Shown here piece after piece: positions 17,457-25,969 of a stretch of 50,523 nt of DNA. The DNA comes from Novosphingobium capsulatum (GTDB lineage Bacteria; Pseudomonadota; Alphaproteobacteria; Sphingomonadales; Sphingomonadaceae): positions 1 through 50,523 of the forward strand of contig DQVI01000128.1 in the NCBI GenBank assembly GCA_015661825.1. Reading direction: 5' to 3'. The position numbers were made by a program, and so were the translations under genes. Below the pieces are notes generated by a model. That model was not told where the DNA came from and ran no database searches. It was given only the letters and a program-made list of their open reading frames with translations. Position 1 is the stretch's first letter. Each line of letters starts with the position of its first letter.

Positions 17457-18488
17457 ATGACCGATCCCGCGACCACTCTCGCCCCCGCCCCCTCCCCGAC
17501 TCTCGCTGACGCCCACCTCAACCGCCGGGCGGCCATGGCCAGCAGCGCCGTGGCCCTGCTCCTGCTGGGCCTCAAGGTCTGGGCCGTGGTGGCGACCGGC
17601 TCGCTGGCCATGCTCGGCAGCCTGGCCGACACCGCGCTCGATCTGGTGGCCAGCCTTGCCACCCTGCTGGGCGTGTGGATCGCGGCCATCCCCGACGACC
17701 ACAACCACCGCTTCGGCCATGGCAAGGCCGAGGCACTGGCCGCGCTGTTCCAGGTGATCCTGATCTCGTTTTCGGCGATCGGGCTGGCGTGGCGTGCGGT
17801 GGCCCAGTTCTTCGGGGGCGGCGCGGCGATCGAGGCGGAAAGCGGCATCCTCGTCTCGGTCATCGCGATCGTGGCGACGCTGGGCCTGCTGGCCTATCAG
17901 CGCGCGGTGATCCGCCGCACCGGCAGCCTCGCGATCAGCACCGACAATGTCCACTACAAGTCGGACCTCTACCTCAACCTCGCGGTGATCGCCGCGCTGC
18001 TGATCGAGCACAATTTCCATGTGGCCGGGGCCGATGCGGTCTTTGCGCTGGGCATCGCGCTGTGGCTGGCCTGGGGCGCGTGGGGCGCCTCGCAGGAGGC
18101 CATCGAGCAGTTGATGGACCACGAATGGCCGATCGAGAAGCGCGAGCGGTTTCTCGAAGTCGTCGCCCGCCATCCCGAACTCAAGGGTCTGCATGACCTG
18201 CGCACGCGCACCAGCGGCAACCGCGATTTCGTGCAGTTCCACGTCTGGGTCGATGGCGCGATGACCGTGGCGCAGGCCCACCGGGTGATGGACGAGATCG
18301 AGGAACAGCTGATGGCCGAGTTTCCCGGTGTCGAAGTGCTGATCCACCCCGACCCGGAAGGCCATGTCGACCAGGGTATCATCGGCCCGCAGGACCTGCT
18401 CGCCCCCGGCCCCAATGGCGAAAGCCCGGCGCTGGCGGTTCAGGGCGCGCCCTCTCCCGAAAATCCTCCTCCCGGAAATCAGGTCTAG
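17457..18488 (+). CDS. Cation diffusion facilitator (FieF-like metal efflux)
   Basis: A 343-aa CDF transporter that exchanges cytoplasmic divalent metals (Zn, Fe, Cd, Mn type) for protons. The transport-site residues of FieF-type proteins can be placed: Asp-x3-Asp in SLADTALDLVAS and His-x3-Asp in NVHYKSDL; the HRFGHGKAEALAAL motif is also present. The cytoplasmic domain (about residues 225-300) contains the metal-binding His region FHVWVDGAMTVAQAHRVMDEI and ends in a Pro-rich tail. The ribosome-binding site GCAGGGGG precedes ATG 17457. The metal preferred cannot be told. Confidence 0.93.
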   Translation: MTDPATTLAPAPSPTLADAHLNRRAAMASSAVALLLLGLKVWAVVATGSLAMLGSLADTALDLVASLATLLGVWIAAIPDDHNHRFGHGKAEALAALFQVILISFSAIGLAWRAVAQFFGGGAAIEAESGILVSVIAIVATLGLLAYQRAVIRRTGSLAISTDNVHYKSDLYLNLAVIAALLIEHNFHVAGADAVFALGIALWLAWGAWGASQEAIEQLMDHEWPIEKRERFLEVVARHPELKGLHDLRTRTSGNRDFVQFHVWVDGAMTVAQAHRVMDEIEEQLMAEFPGVEVLIHPDPEGHVDQGIIGPQDLLAPGPNGESPALAVQGAPSPENPPPGNQV

Positions 18489-18527
18489 AACCCAATCTTT
18501 ACGTCCGCGCGCCTAGGATCGCCCGCC

Positions 18528-19823
18528 ATGGGACGGACATTTTTCTCGGCGCTGGAGCAGCCGCGCGCGCTCTGGGTGATCTTCGCGGCTCTGGTCGGCC
18601 TGCGACTGATCGCCATTCTGGCCTGGGTGGAGCCCAGCTCGGACGCGGCGTGGTATTTCTCGCGCGCGGCGATGCTGGCCGACGGACGCGGTTATCTGGG
18701 CGACCATGGCGCGCCGACCGCCTATTGGCCGCCGGGCTGGCCGCTCGCGCTCTCGGTGCTGTTCCGCCTGACCGGGCCGACGATCTGGGCCGTGGGCCTC
18801 GTCAATCTGGTCCTGTCCTGTCTGGCCGGGTGGCTCCTGCTCGATCTGGCGCGGCATGTGCTGCGCGCCGAAGTTCCCGCACGGCTCGCCCTGCTGCTCT
18901 GGGCGGTCTATCCCAATGCGGTGCTCTATGTGCCGCTGGCGCTGACCGAGGTGTTCTATACCACGCTGCTGCTCGCGCTGTGCTGGTGCCTCGTGGCGCG
19001 GCCCGGCGTCGTCTTCTGGACCGTGGTGGCCGGGCTGGTGCTGGGGCTGGCCACGCTGGTCAAGGCGCAGAGTCTGGTGGTCGTGCCGCTGGTTCTGGGC
19101 ATTGCCCTGTTGCGCGAGGGGCATTTCTGGCGGCGCCTGCCCGGCATGATCGGCAAGGGGCTGGCGCTGGGCGCGCTGGCCGCGCTGGTGGTCCTGCCCT
19201 GGACGGTGCGCAACCATCGCGAACTGGGAAGCTGGATCGCGGTTTCGACCAATGGCGGGATCACCCTGCTGACCGGCAACAACGACAGCGCGCGCGGCGG
19301 CTTTACCCCGGAAGACCCGGTGGTCCGCGCGCTCGATGCCCGCACCGACCTGTCGGAACAGGCCTATGACGCGCAGGCCAAGGCCCTCGGGATCGCGTGG
19401 ATCAAGGCCCACCCGGCGCGTTTTGCCCTGCTCATGCCGATGAAGCTGGTCCGCCTGTGGGGCCCGGACGGCGAAGGGCAATGGGCCTATGAAACCGGAT
19501 CGTGGGCGTGGCAGGCCGCACCTCATGCGTTTCTCGCGCTGCGCGCGGCCAATCAGGCGTTCTACTGGGGCCTCCTCGCGCTGGCACTGGCCGCCGTGCC
19601 GATGATCGTGCGCGCGCGCCGGGCGGCGGGGCTGCGCGCCATCGACTGGTGGGTTCTGCCCTATGGCATCGCCGCCTATCCCAGCCTGATCGCGATGGTC
19701 TTTTCCGGGCAATCGCGGTTCCACTATCCGGCGATGCCGTTCCTGTGCATGGTCGCGGGCTGGGTCATCGTGCGCGTGCTACGCGACGTGGCCAAATTCG
19801 GCGCACCCCAAGCTTGGAATTGA
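18528..19823 (+). CDS. ArnT/GT39-like membrane glycosyltransferase
   Basis: A 431-aa polytopic protein (about ten hydrophobic segments) of the GT-C fold. The first periplasmic loop has the acidic motif SSDAAWYFSRAAMLADGRGY, typical for polyprenyl-phosphate-sugar-dependent transferases (GT39/PMT, ArnT-like), and PTAYWPPGWPLALSVLF follows. It likely moves a sugar from a lipid carrier to an envelope acceptor; donor and acceptor are unknown. It starts 40 bases after the CDF gene and ends just before the dispersed repeat at 19835. Confidence 0.8.
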   Translation: MGRTFFSALEQPRALWVIFAALVGLRLIAILAWVEPSSDAAWYFSRAAMLADGRGYLGDHGAPTAYWPPGWPLALSVLFRLTGPTIWAVGLVNLVLSCLAGWLLLDLARHVLRAEVPARLALLLWAVYPNAVLYVPLALTEVFYTTLLLALCWCLVARPGVVFWTVVAGLVLGLATLVKAQSLVVVPLVLGIALLREGHFWRRLPGMIGKGLALGALAALVVLPWTVRNHRELGSWIAVSTNGGITLLTGNNDSARGGFTPEDPVVRALDARTDLSEQAYDAQAKALGIAWIKAHPARFALLMPMKLVRLWGPDGEGQWAYETGSWAWQAAPHAFLALRAANQAFYWGLLALALAAVPMIVRARRAAGLRAIDWWVLPYGIAAYPSLIAMVFSGQSRFHYPAMPFLCMVAGWVIVRVLRDVAKFGAPQAWN

Positions 19824-19834
19824 GAGCACTGGGC

Positions 19835-20013
19835 GATGTTTGATCGATGTTTCGTCATTCCCGCGCAGGCGGGAATCCAGCTTCTGCGCCTTGTTCGCAT
19901 GCGCTACCGTCGCAACTGGATCCCCGCCTGCGCGGGGATGACGAATGGATTTCAGGCAACCTCAAAGATCAGGCCTCAAATATCCGGCCTCAAAGATCCG
20001 ATTTGTCCACGCC
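19835..20013 (+). repeat. Dispersed palindromic repeat, copy 1
   Basis: The core 19853-19943 (91 bp) is bounded by 28-bp inverted repeats with two mismatches, each holding a smaller palindrome of the type ATTCCCGCGCAGGCGGGAAT. Similarity to copy 2 at 37567 continues outside the core, from GATGTTT at the left to GTCCACGC at the right. The inner motif fits the consensus of Neisseria dRS3-like repeats (ATTCCC-N8-GGGAAT). There is no reading frame, so this is a non-autonomous REP/MITE-like element. Confidence 0.85.
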
Positions 20014-20060
20014 GCGTAGACGGCGTGACAGCAGGCGGCGGTTGCGCTAAGGCACCCGGC

Positions 20061-20141
20061 ATGATCATGGCCATCCGCCCTGTCACGCTCACTACCACCA
20101 CCACCCCGGTGTTCCGGGGGTGGGATCGCCCGCGCGCCTGA
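20061..20141 (+). CDS. Threonine-rich leader peptide upstream of thrS
   Basis: A 26-codon frame starting with ATG at 20061, preceded by TAAGG eight bases upstream. It reads [18 protein letters not shown], then seven or so more residues to a TGA at 20139. Six of codons 9-15 are Thr (ACG, CTC, ACT and four ACC), the hallmark of an amino-acid leader peptide. Its Thr codons overlap the first of several alternative hairpins, and thrS starts 140 bases downstream. I infer that stalling at Thr codons when charged tRNA-Thr is low controls read-through into thrS. The frame is also open further upstream, but only this start has a good ribosome-binding site. Confidence 0.7.
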   Translation: MIMAIRPVTLTTTTTPVFRGWDRPRA

Positions 20142-20186
20142 ACGCGTGCCGGTGATGCCATCGCCCCGATGCGGGCGGATGGCATC
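20101..20186 (+). promoter_or_regulatory. Candidate thrS transcription attenuator (alternative hairpins)
   Basis: Hairpin 1:2 pairs 20101-20109 (CCACCCCGG, in the Thr codons) with 20114-20123. The terminator-like hairpin 3:4 pairs 20154-20166 (GATGCCATCGCCC) with 20173-20186, 13 bp with one bulge, then TTCCTCCC, a weak pyrimidine tail. Segment 2 (GGGGGTGGGATC, 20116-20127) can instead pair in part with 20154-20167, which would block 3:4. This is the classical attenuator layout. The weak U-tract is the main reservation. Confidence 0.6.
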
Positions 20187-20280
20187 TTCCTCCCGGATCG
20201 GCCCTTACCCCAAGATGCCGCCCCTTTCGTCGCTGCGGCACTTGTGCCAAAGCGCGCCGGAAATCCGCGAGAGAAAGCCG

Positions 20281-22275
20281 ATGTCAGACCTGCTCAAGAT
20301 CACCCTGCCCGATGGCTCGCTGCGCGAAGTGGCGCCGGGCACCACGCCTGCCGACATTGCCGCCTCAATCGGGCCGGGGCTGGCCAAGGCCGCGCTGGGC
20401 GCGCGCGTGAATGGCGAGCTGTTCGACATCACCCGCCCGTTCGAAGGCGATAGCACGCTCGCGCTGGTGACCGCCAAGGACGAGGCCGACGCCCTCGAAC
20501 TCGTCCGCCACGACTTTGCCCACGTTCTGGCCGAAGCCGTGCAGGCGCTGTTCCCCGGCACGCAGATCACGTTTGGCCCGGCGACCGACGATGGCTTCTA
20601 TTATGACTTCGCGCCCGCCGTCCGCCCGTTCACCGAGGAAGACCTGCCCGCCATCGAGGCGGAAATGCGCAAGATCATCGCCGCCAACAAGCCGCTGCGC
20701 CGCGAAGTCTGGTCGCGCGAAGACCTGATCGCCCGCTGGGAAGCGCAAGGCGAAAGCTTCAAGGCGCAATGGGCCAGCGAACTGCCTGGCGACGAGGAGC
20801 TGACCGTCTACTGGTCGGGCGACGACTGGCTCGACATGTGCCGCGGCCCGCATCTGGCCTCGACCGGCAAGCTCGACCCGGCGGCCTTCAAGCTGACGCG
20901 CGTTTCGGGCGCCTATTGGCGCGGCGACCAGAAGAACGCGATGCTCAGCCGCATCTATGGCACCGGCTGGCTCAACAAGAAGCAGCTCGACGCGCATCTT
21001 CACCGTCTGGAGGAAGCCGCCAAGCGCGACCACCGCAAGCTGGGCGCCGAGATGGACCTCTTCCACCTCCAGCAGGAAGCCCATGGCTCGGTGTTCTGGC
21101 ACCCCAAGGGCTATCGCATCTATCGCGAGCTGGAGGCCTACATGCGCCGCGCCATCGACGGCGCGGACTATCGCGAGGTCAAGACCCCGCAGGTCATGGA
21201 CGCCCGCCAGTGGGAGCAGTCGGGCCACTGGGGCAAGTATCGCGAGAACATGTTCGTCATCCCCGACGAAACGCCCAACACCGAAGACGAAGGCCCGGTG
21301 ATCAGCGGCGAGGCCGACTGGATGGCCCTCAAGCCGATGAACTGCCCGGCGCATGTCCTGATCTTCCGTCAGGGCCTCAAGTCCTATCGCGACCTGCCGC
21401 TGCGCCTCTATGAAAACGGCTGCTGCCACCGCAACGAGCCGCACGGCGCGCTCCACGGGTTGATGCGCGTGCGCCAGTTCACGCAGGACGACGCGCATAT
21501 CTTCTGCCGCGAAGACCAGATCGTCGATGAAGTCCGCGCGTTCTGCGCGCTGGCCGACCGCATCTACAAGGACTTCGGCTTCACTTACGCGATCAAGCTG
21601 GCGCTGCGCCCCGAAAAGCGCTTCGGCAGCGAGGAACTGTGGGACAAGTCGGAGAACGAACTGCGCGACGCGGTCGTGTCCGCAGGGCTCGCCACGAGCG
21701 AATATGGCTGGGAAGAACTGCCGGGCGAAGGCGCGTTCTATGCGCCCAAGCTCGAATGGCACCTGACCGACGCCATCGGCCGCACCTGGCAGGTCGGCAC
21801 GATCCAGTCGGACCGCGTGCTGCCCGAGCGCCTCGACGCGGGCTACATCGCCGAAAGCGGCGAGCGCCACCGTCCGGTCATGCTCCACCGCGCGATCTTC
21901 GGGTCCTATGAACGCTTCATCGGCATCCTGATCGAGCACTTCGCGGGCAAGCTGCCGACCTGGCTGGCCCCGGTTCAGGCGGTCGTCGCCACGATCGTTT
22001 CGGATGCCGATGGCTATGCGCAAAGCGCCACGGCGGCCCTGCGCGCGGCGGGCATCCGCGTCGAGAGCGACACCCGCAACGAGAAGATCAACTACAAGGT
22101 GCGCGAGCACTCGCTCCAGAAGGTGCCCTTCCTGCTGGTCGTGGGCAAGCGCGAGGCCGAGGAAGGCACCGTGGCGATCCGCCGTCTGGGCGAACAGGCC
22201 CAGCAGGTCGTCTCGCTCGAAGAGGCCATCGCCCTGATCAAGGCCGAAGGCACCCCGCCCGACTTGCGCGCCTGA
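20281..22275 (+). CDS. thrS: Threonyl-tRNA synthetase
   Basis: Class II aminoacyl-tRNA synthetase that charges tRNA-Thr; 664 aa, normal length. An N-terminal TGS domain ([21 protein letters not shown]) is followed by the editing domain with [11 protein letters not shown] (HxxxH), then the catalytic core with Zn ligands Cys in [10 protein letters not shown], His in FTQDDAHIF and His in [13 protein letters not shown], and the anticodon-binding domain ([15 protein letters not shown]...[19 protein letters not shown]). ATG 20281 is chosen because the TGS domain begins there. The upstream Thr-rich leader and hairpins suggest transcription attenuation; no T-box-like element is seen. Confidence 0.97.
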   Translation: MSDLLKITLPDGSLREVAPGTTPADIAASIGPGLAKAALGARVNGELFDITRPFEGDSTLALVTAKDEADALELVRHDFAHVLAEAVQALFPGTQITFGPATDDGFYYDFAPAVRPFTEEDLPAIEAEMRKIIAANKPLRREVWSREDLIARWEAQGESFKAQWASELPGDEELTVYWSGDDWLDMCRGPHLASTGKLDPAAFKLTRVSGAYWRGDQKNAMLSRIYGTGWLNKKQLDAHLHRLEEAAKRDHRKLGAEMDLFHLQQEAHGSVFWHPKGYRIYRELEAYMRRAIDGADYREVKTPQVMDARQWEQSGHWGKYRENMFVIPDETPNTEDEGPVISGEADWMALKPMNCPAHVLIFRQGLKSYRDLPLRLYENGCCHRNEPHGALHGLMRVRQFTQDDAHIFCREDQIVDEVRAFCALADRIYKDFGFTYAIKLALRPEKRFGSEELWDKSENELRDAVVSAGLATSEYGWEELPGEGAFYAPKLEWHLTDAIGRTWQVGTIQSDRVLPERLDAGYIAESGERHRPVMLHRAIFGSYERFIGILIEHFAGKLPTWLAPVQAVVATIVSDADGYAQSATAALRAAGIRVESDTRNEKINYKVREHSLQKVPFLLVVGKREAEEGTVAIRRLGEQAQQVVSLEEAIALIKAEGTPPDLRA

Positions 22276-22293
22276 TGGCATAAGGAAACACCC

Positions 22294-22317
22294 ATGAACA
22301 AACGGCGGCGCGCATGA
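22294..22317 (+). CDS. Seven-codon mini-ORF coupled to the DUF1275 gene
   Basis: ATG at 22294, with the best ribosome-binding site in the gap (TAAGGAAACACCC), opens MNKRRRA and stops at a TGA that overlaps the next gene's ATG (ATGA, 22314-22317). The DUF1275 start itself has no clear site of its own, so translation may enter it by termination-reinitiation. Three consecutive Arg codons could slow ribosomes. It may also be chance. Confidence 0.3.
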   Translation: MNKRRRA

Positions 22318-22952
22318 ACCGGATGGATCGTTCGCGCCGCCGTTTTGCCATGGCGCTGGCCGGGATGGCCGGGTTCGTCGATGCGGCGGGCTATCTTTCG
22401 GCGGGCGGCTATTTCGTCTCGTTCATGTCGGGCAATACCACCCGGCTCGGGGTCGCGCTCGGCACCGGGGCCGGGGCGGCCCTCCCCGCGCTGCTGATCG
22501 CCGGATTCGTCGCCGGGGTCACGGCGGGGGCGCTCGTCGCGCTGCGTGCCGGGCCGTGGCGCAAACCGGCGGTGCTGGCCCTTGTCGCGCTGCTCCTGCT
22601 GGGCGCGGGCGCCATGCGCGCGGCGCATCTGCATGGGGCCATGCTGGCCATGCTGGTTCTGGCGATGGGCGCCCTCAACAACACCTTCCTGCGCGGCGGC
22701 GAAGTCTCGGTCGGGCTCACCTACATGACCGGCGCGCTGGTCAAGATCGGGCAAGGGATCGCCCAGTCGCTGCTGGGGCGTGGACAGGAAGCCGCATGGG
22801 CCAACTGGCTGCTGCTCTGGGCCGGATTGCTGGCAGGCGCGGTACTGGGGGCCTGGTTCCAGACCCGCCTGCCGATGGCCTGCCTGTGGATTGCCGGGGG
22901 CTGGGCCACGCTGATGGCGGCCCTTTCGCTTACCCTTCGGGCGGAAGGCTGA
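22314..22952 (+). CDS. DUF1275 (YoaK-family) membrane protein
   Basis: 212 residues with about six hydrophobic segments. The family's conserved blocks are visible: GMAGFVDAAGYLSAGGYFVSF, the MSGNTTRLG motif, LAMGALNNTFLR and VGLTYMTGALVKIGQGIA. A small-solute transporter has been suggested for the family, but no substrate is established. It follows thrS by 38 bases and may be co-transcribed with it. Its 3' end overlaps the convergent DUF167 gene by 23 bases. Confidence 0.9.
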   Translation: MNRMDRSRRRFAMALAGMAGFVDAAGYLSAGGYFVSFMSGNTTRLGVALGTGAGAALPALLIAGFVAGVTAGALVALRAGPWRKPAVLALVALLLLGAGAMRAAHLHGAMLAMLVLAMGALNNTFLRGGEVSVGLTYMTGALVKIGQGIAQSLLGRGQEAAWANWLLLWAGLLAGAVLGAWFQTRLPMACLWIAGGWATLMAALSLTLRAEG

Positions 22953-23217
22953 GCAGTTTCTCGCGCGAAGTTGCGCCGCGCAACAAGGTCACCCGCGAGG
23001 CGCCGACACCCAGCGCGGCGGCGACCAGATCGATCACCGCCTGCGTGGCCTTGCCATCTTCGGGCTTGGCCCGCACTTTGACCTGAACCCGCCCGGCTTC
23101 AAGGGCAATGCCCTCGACCCGCGCGCCCGGCGTCACCCGCACGGCCAGACGGCCCTCGCCATCGGCGAGCGCGCGCAGGGCCTGTGCGGGCGGCAGGTCA
23201 ATTTTGGGCCGCGCCAT
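22930..23217 (-). CDS. DUF167 (YggU-family) protein
   Basis: A 95-residue alpha/beta protein with the DUF167 pattern LAVRVTPGARVEGI, VQVKVRAKPEDGKATQAVIDLVAAAL and SRVTLLRGATSREKLLSL. Function is unknown; homologues are small and widespread. Start ATG 23217 lies inside the last codons of the carbonic anhydrase gene, so it is the last gene of a hemB operon and is translationally coupled. Confidence 0.9.
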   Translation of the reverse strand: MARPKIDLPPAQALRALADGEGRLAVRVTPGARVEGIALEAGRVQVKVRAKPEDGKATQAVIDLVAAALGVGASRVTLLRGATSREKLLSLPPEG

Positions 23218-23761
23218 CGGCGCATTCCGCCACCGCGAGGGCATGGGCCTGCCCATTGGCGACATAGTGGGCCACGCCCTCGCGCATCCCCTCGATGGCC
23301 GCCTGCGTCAGCCCGCGCATGTACGTGGCCGGGCGCCCGCTCCACAGCTCGCCCGCAGGCACGCGCTTGCCCGGCGTGAGCATGGCGCCGGCCGCCAGCA
23401 TCGCATCGCCCTCCATCACGGCGCCGCTCATCACGATGGCACCAAGGCCAACGAACGCGCGGTCGTGGAGCGTGCAGCCATGGATCATCGCCATGTGCCC
23501 GATCAGCACATCCTCGCCGATCAGCGTCGGATAGCCTTCGGGACGGCCCGGCTCGGGGCTGTCGCAATGGATCACGGTGCCGTCCTGCACATTGCTGCGC
23601 GCGCCGATCACCACGCGGTTGACGTCACCCCGGATCACGCAATTGTACCAGATCGAGGCCTGCGCCCCGATGGTGACGTCACCGATGATCCGGCATCCGG
23701 GCGCGATAAAGGCGCTGGGATCAATCTGTGGCATTTTGCCCTGAAAAGGCAGGATTGTCAC
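23198..23761 (-). CDS. Gamma-class carbonic anhydrase family protein
   Basis: 187-aa left-handed beta-helix (hexapeptide) protein like Cam/YrdA. Three metal-binding His are visible in GTVIHCDS, LIGHMAMIHGC (two). The hexapeptide ladder runs through AFIAPGCRIIGDVTIGAQASIWYNCVIRGD. The catalytic acid loop of true Cam is short, so activity is uncertain, as for most YrdA-like proteins. GTG 23761 is chosen because homologues start at ILPFQGK; there is no strong ribosome-binding site, which fits coupling to hemB 20 bases upstream. Confidence 0.9.
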   Translation of the reverse strand: MTILPFQGKMPQIDPSAFIAPGCRIIGDVTIGAQASIWYNCVIRGDVNRVVIGARSNVQDGTVIHCDSPEPGRPEGYPTLIGEDVLIGHMAMIHGCTLHDRAFVGLGAIVMSGAVMEGDAMLAAGAMLTPGKRVPAGELWSGRPATYMRGLTQAAIEGMREGVAHYVANGQAHALAVAECADGAAQN

Positions 23762-23781
23762 ATCGGGGGGGTATGCCAAAG

Positions 23782-24777
23782 TCAGGCTCCCATAAGGCGG
23801 GCGGCATGGGCCGCATGGTAGGTCAGCACACCCGAGCACCCGGCGCGCTTGAACGCCAACAGGGTTTCGAGCACGAGCGCGTCGCGGTCCCCGGCGCCAG
23901 CGGCCACGGCGGCCTCGATCATCGCGTATTCGCCGCTCACCTGATAGGCGAAGACCGGCACGCCAAAGGCTTCCTTCACGCGCACGGCAATGTCGAGATA
24001 GGGCAGGCCGGGCTTGACCATCACGCTGTCGGCGCCTTCGAGCAGGTCCATCTCGACCTCGCGCAGCGCTTCCTCGGCATTGCCGGGGTCCATCTGGTAG
24101 GTCTTCTTGTCGCCCTTGAGCAGCCCGCTCGAACCGACCGCATCGCGAAACGGCCCATAGAACGCCGAGGCATACTTGGCGGCATAGGCCATGATCTGGA
24201 CATTGACGTGGCCCTGACCTTCGAGTGCCTCGCGGATCGCGCCCACGCGCCCGTCCATCATGTCCGAAGGGGCGATGATGTCCGACCCGGCATTGGCCTG
24301 GTTGAGCGCCTGCCCCACCAGCGCCTCGACGGTGGCGTCATTCTCGACATAGCCATTGGCGTCGATCAGTCCGTCCTGCCCGTGGGTGGTATAGGGATCG
24401 AGGGCAACGTCGGTCAGCACGCCGATGGAATCCCCGCAGGCGTCGCGGATCGCGCGGATCGCGCGGCACATCAGGTTGTCGGGGTTGAGCGCCTCGCGCC
24501 CATCGTCGGTGCGGCGTTCGGGCTGGGTATTGGGAAACAGGGCGAGGCAGGGAATGCCAAGGGCCACGGCTTCCTTCGCGCGCGCCACGATCCCGTCGAC
24601 CGACCAGCGCGAGACCCCCGGCAGCGAACCGACCGGCTCTTCCACCCCGGTCCCCTCGGTCACGAACAGCGGCCAGATGAGATCGGAAGGCGTGATCAGC
24701 ACCTCGCGGTGCAGGGCGCGGCTCCACGCGGTGGCGCGGGAACGACGCGGGCGGGCATGGGGATAGCTGGCAATCAT
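23782..24777 (-). CDS. hemB: Delta-aminolevulinic acid dehydratase (porphobilinogen synthase)
   Basis: Condenses two 5-aminolevulinate molecules to porphobilinogen in tetrapyrrole synthesis. The 331-aa enzyme shows both active-site Lys: in MAYAAKYASAFYGPFRDA and in DSVMVKPGLPYLDI. The metal-site stretch reads DVALDPYTTHGQDG with Asp rather than the Zn-binding Cys triad, so this is the Mg/K-type HemB common in alphaproteobacteria. ATG 24777 is the family start, although the frame is open far upstream. It is first in a hemB / carbonic anhydrase / DUF167 transcript. A CGGACA-GTT-TGTCCG inverted repeat lies about 40 bases upstream (24815-24829). Confidence 0.95.
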   Translation of the reverse strand: MIASYPHARPRRSRATAWSRALHREVLITPSDLIWPLFVTEGTGVEEPVGSLPGVSRWSVDGIVARAKEAVALGIPCLALFPNTQPERRTDDGREALNPDNLMCRAIRAIRDACGDSIGVLTDVALDPYTTHGQDGLIDANGYVENDATVEALVGQALNQANAGSDIIAPSDMMDGRVGAIREALEGQGHVNVQIMAYAAKYASAFYGPFRDAVGSSGLLKGDKKTYQMDPGNAEEALREVEMDLLEGADSVMVKPGLPYLDIAVRVKEAFGVPVFAYQVSGEYAMIEAAVAAGAGDRDALVLETLLAFKRAGCSGVLTYHAAHAARLMGA

Positions 24778-25107
24778 GGTGCCCTGCTTGGCCCAATTGC
24801 AGCGCGCCGACAACCGGACAGTTTGTCCGCCAAACACCCCGCCCGAACGACACAAAGTGCAACACGAGTCGCCCGGAGGGACTCTCACATGGGCGCTCGC
24901 TCCGGGCCGACTGGCGCAATACGATTGACACATGGCGCCCCAGCGGCCACGGAGGCCGTCGTTTAGCCGTCCGCTCAGGAGGAGGGGCCATTTCGGGTCC
25001 GGGGCCTGCTCGGTGGCGAGACGTGGGGAAGCCCGCAGACGCCTTTTCGATTTTGCATTTTTAACGCGCGTCTGCACGGCGACCTTGCGCACTCGTGATG
25101 TCAAGGA
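24778..25107. other. Divergent intergenic region hemB / cell-wall hydrolase
   Basis: 330 bases with promoters for both genes. Two inverted repeats stand out: CGGACA-GTT-TGTCCG at 24815-24829 on the hemB side, and GCAGACGC ... GCGTCTGC at 25035-25042 / 25068-25075, which encloses an AT-rich 25-base spacer on the hydrolase side. Either could be an operator. No gene seen. Confidence 0.5.
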
Positions 25108-25704
25108 ATGTCCAAAACCACTTTTGGCAAGATTGTTTGTGCCCTTTCCGCAGCCGCCGTTCTGGCCGCGCTGCAATTTGCCGCTCCCGCCAGCGCGGCC
25201 ATCGAACCCTTTATTGCCGGCCAGCCGGACTCCGTCCAGCAAGCCGCAAGCACCCTGCCCGCTCCCGTCCAACCGGCGGTCGATGCCCAGGCAGATTCGG
25301 ATGACGCCAATGCCATGGCGCCCGAACCCGACACGTCCACGCCTGCCGCCGATCCGCGTCAGGTCGAATGCATGGCCAAGGTCATCATCCACGAAGCGGC
25401 CAACCAGCCCCGCCGTGGCCGCGCCGCCGTCGCGCAAGTGATCCACGCCCGCATGCACGATGCCCGCTTCGCCAAGAACGCCTGCGCGGTGGTCCGCCAG
25501 CGCGGCCAGTTCTTCGACGTCGACGCCTACAACCCGCGCCGCGACACCACGCAGTGGCAGGATGCCGTCGCCATCGCCACCCAGACCCTCAACGGTCAGG
25601 GCGAGGATCCGGTTCCCGGCGCGCTGTTCTTTCATGCCGTGGGCAGCCCGATGCGTGGCCACACTGCACTCGGCCGCATCGACGGACACCTCTTCTATCG
25701 CTGA
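25108..25704 (+). CDS. Exported SleB-type cell-wall hydrolase
   Basis: 198 aa with a Sec signal peptide (KIVCALSAAAVLAALQFAAPASA, cleavage after ASA), a Pro/Asp-rich linker and a C-terminal hydrolase_2 (SleB/CwlJ) domain from about residue 90. The domain has the catalytic Glu in KVIIHEAANQPRRGRAAVAQ, then VRQRGQFFDVDAYN and GALFFHAVGSP. It probably cleaves peptidoglycan glycan strands (lytic transglycosylase-like) in the periplasm. Start ATG 25108 precedes the signal peptide directly; the ribosome-binding site AAGG is unusually close. A strong terminator follows. Confidence 0.92.
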   Translation: MSKTTFGKIVCALSAAAVLAALQFAAPASAAIEPFIAGQPDSVQQAASTLPAPVQPAVDAQADSDDANAMAPEPDTSTPAADPRQVECMAKVIIHEAANQPRRGRAAVAQVIHARMHDARFAKNACAVVRQRGQFFDVDAYNPRRDTTQWQDAVAIATQTLNGQGEDPVPGALFFHAVGSPMRGHTALGRIDGHLFYR

Positions 25705-25732
25705 TCCCCCGGCCCCGCAGGGCTGACGGAAA

Positions 25733-25782
25733 GGCACACAAAAAGGGCCCGGAGCACATGCTCCGGGCCCTTTTTGTGTGCC
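25733..25782 (+). terminator. 50-bp perfect palindromic terminator
   Basis: A 24-bp perfect stem with a 2-base centre: the arm GGCACACAAAAAGGGCCCGG continues to GAGCA and is mirrored exactly. The G/C core followed by TTTTTGTG on either strand makes it a bidirectional intrinsic terminator for the hydrolase gene and a barrier to read-through from the receptor. Confidence 0.92.
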
Positions 25783-25915
25783 TCCGGGAGCCACAGGCAC
25801 GCGGCACCGGGAAGGATGAATGCCCCGGCAGCACATGCATGCAGGCCATGCGCCGGGCCCCCGGCCCGGAAGGGATACCGGTATCGGCCAGAGGACACTG
25901 CCCTCCAAAAGGAAA

Positions 25916-25939
25916 GGGCCCGGTCTTGCGACCGGGCCC
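25916..25939 (-). terminator. Intrinsic terminator of the first TonB-dependent receptor
   Basis: GGGCCCGGTC, 4-base loop, GACCGGGCCC; on the minus strand it is followed by TTTCCTTTTGG. It lies 30 bases past the receptor stop codon. Confidence 0.85.
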
Positions 25940-25969
25940 CGCCTTGGCCTGGACGGATGTCCGAGCCGA

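Noticed and set aside
20142..20280. T-box riboswitch upstream of thrS
   Set aside because: No specifier loop or conserved T-box sequence is seen; the Thr-rich leader ORF explains the structures better.
20365..22281. Very long open frame antisense to thrS, and similar ones antisense to the two receptors (25820-28972, 29288-32371) and to the Ppx gene (1841-3595)
   Set aside because: High GC removes stop codons from the complementary strand of real genes. The encoded sequences are compositionally biased, show no domains, and lie opposite well-recognised proteins.
24778..25908. Upstream extension of the hemB reading frame by more than 370 codons
   Set aside because: It runs through the divergent promoter and antisense to the cell-wall hydrolase; HemB homology begins at 24777.
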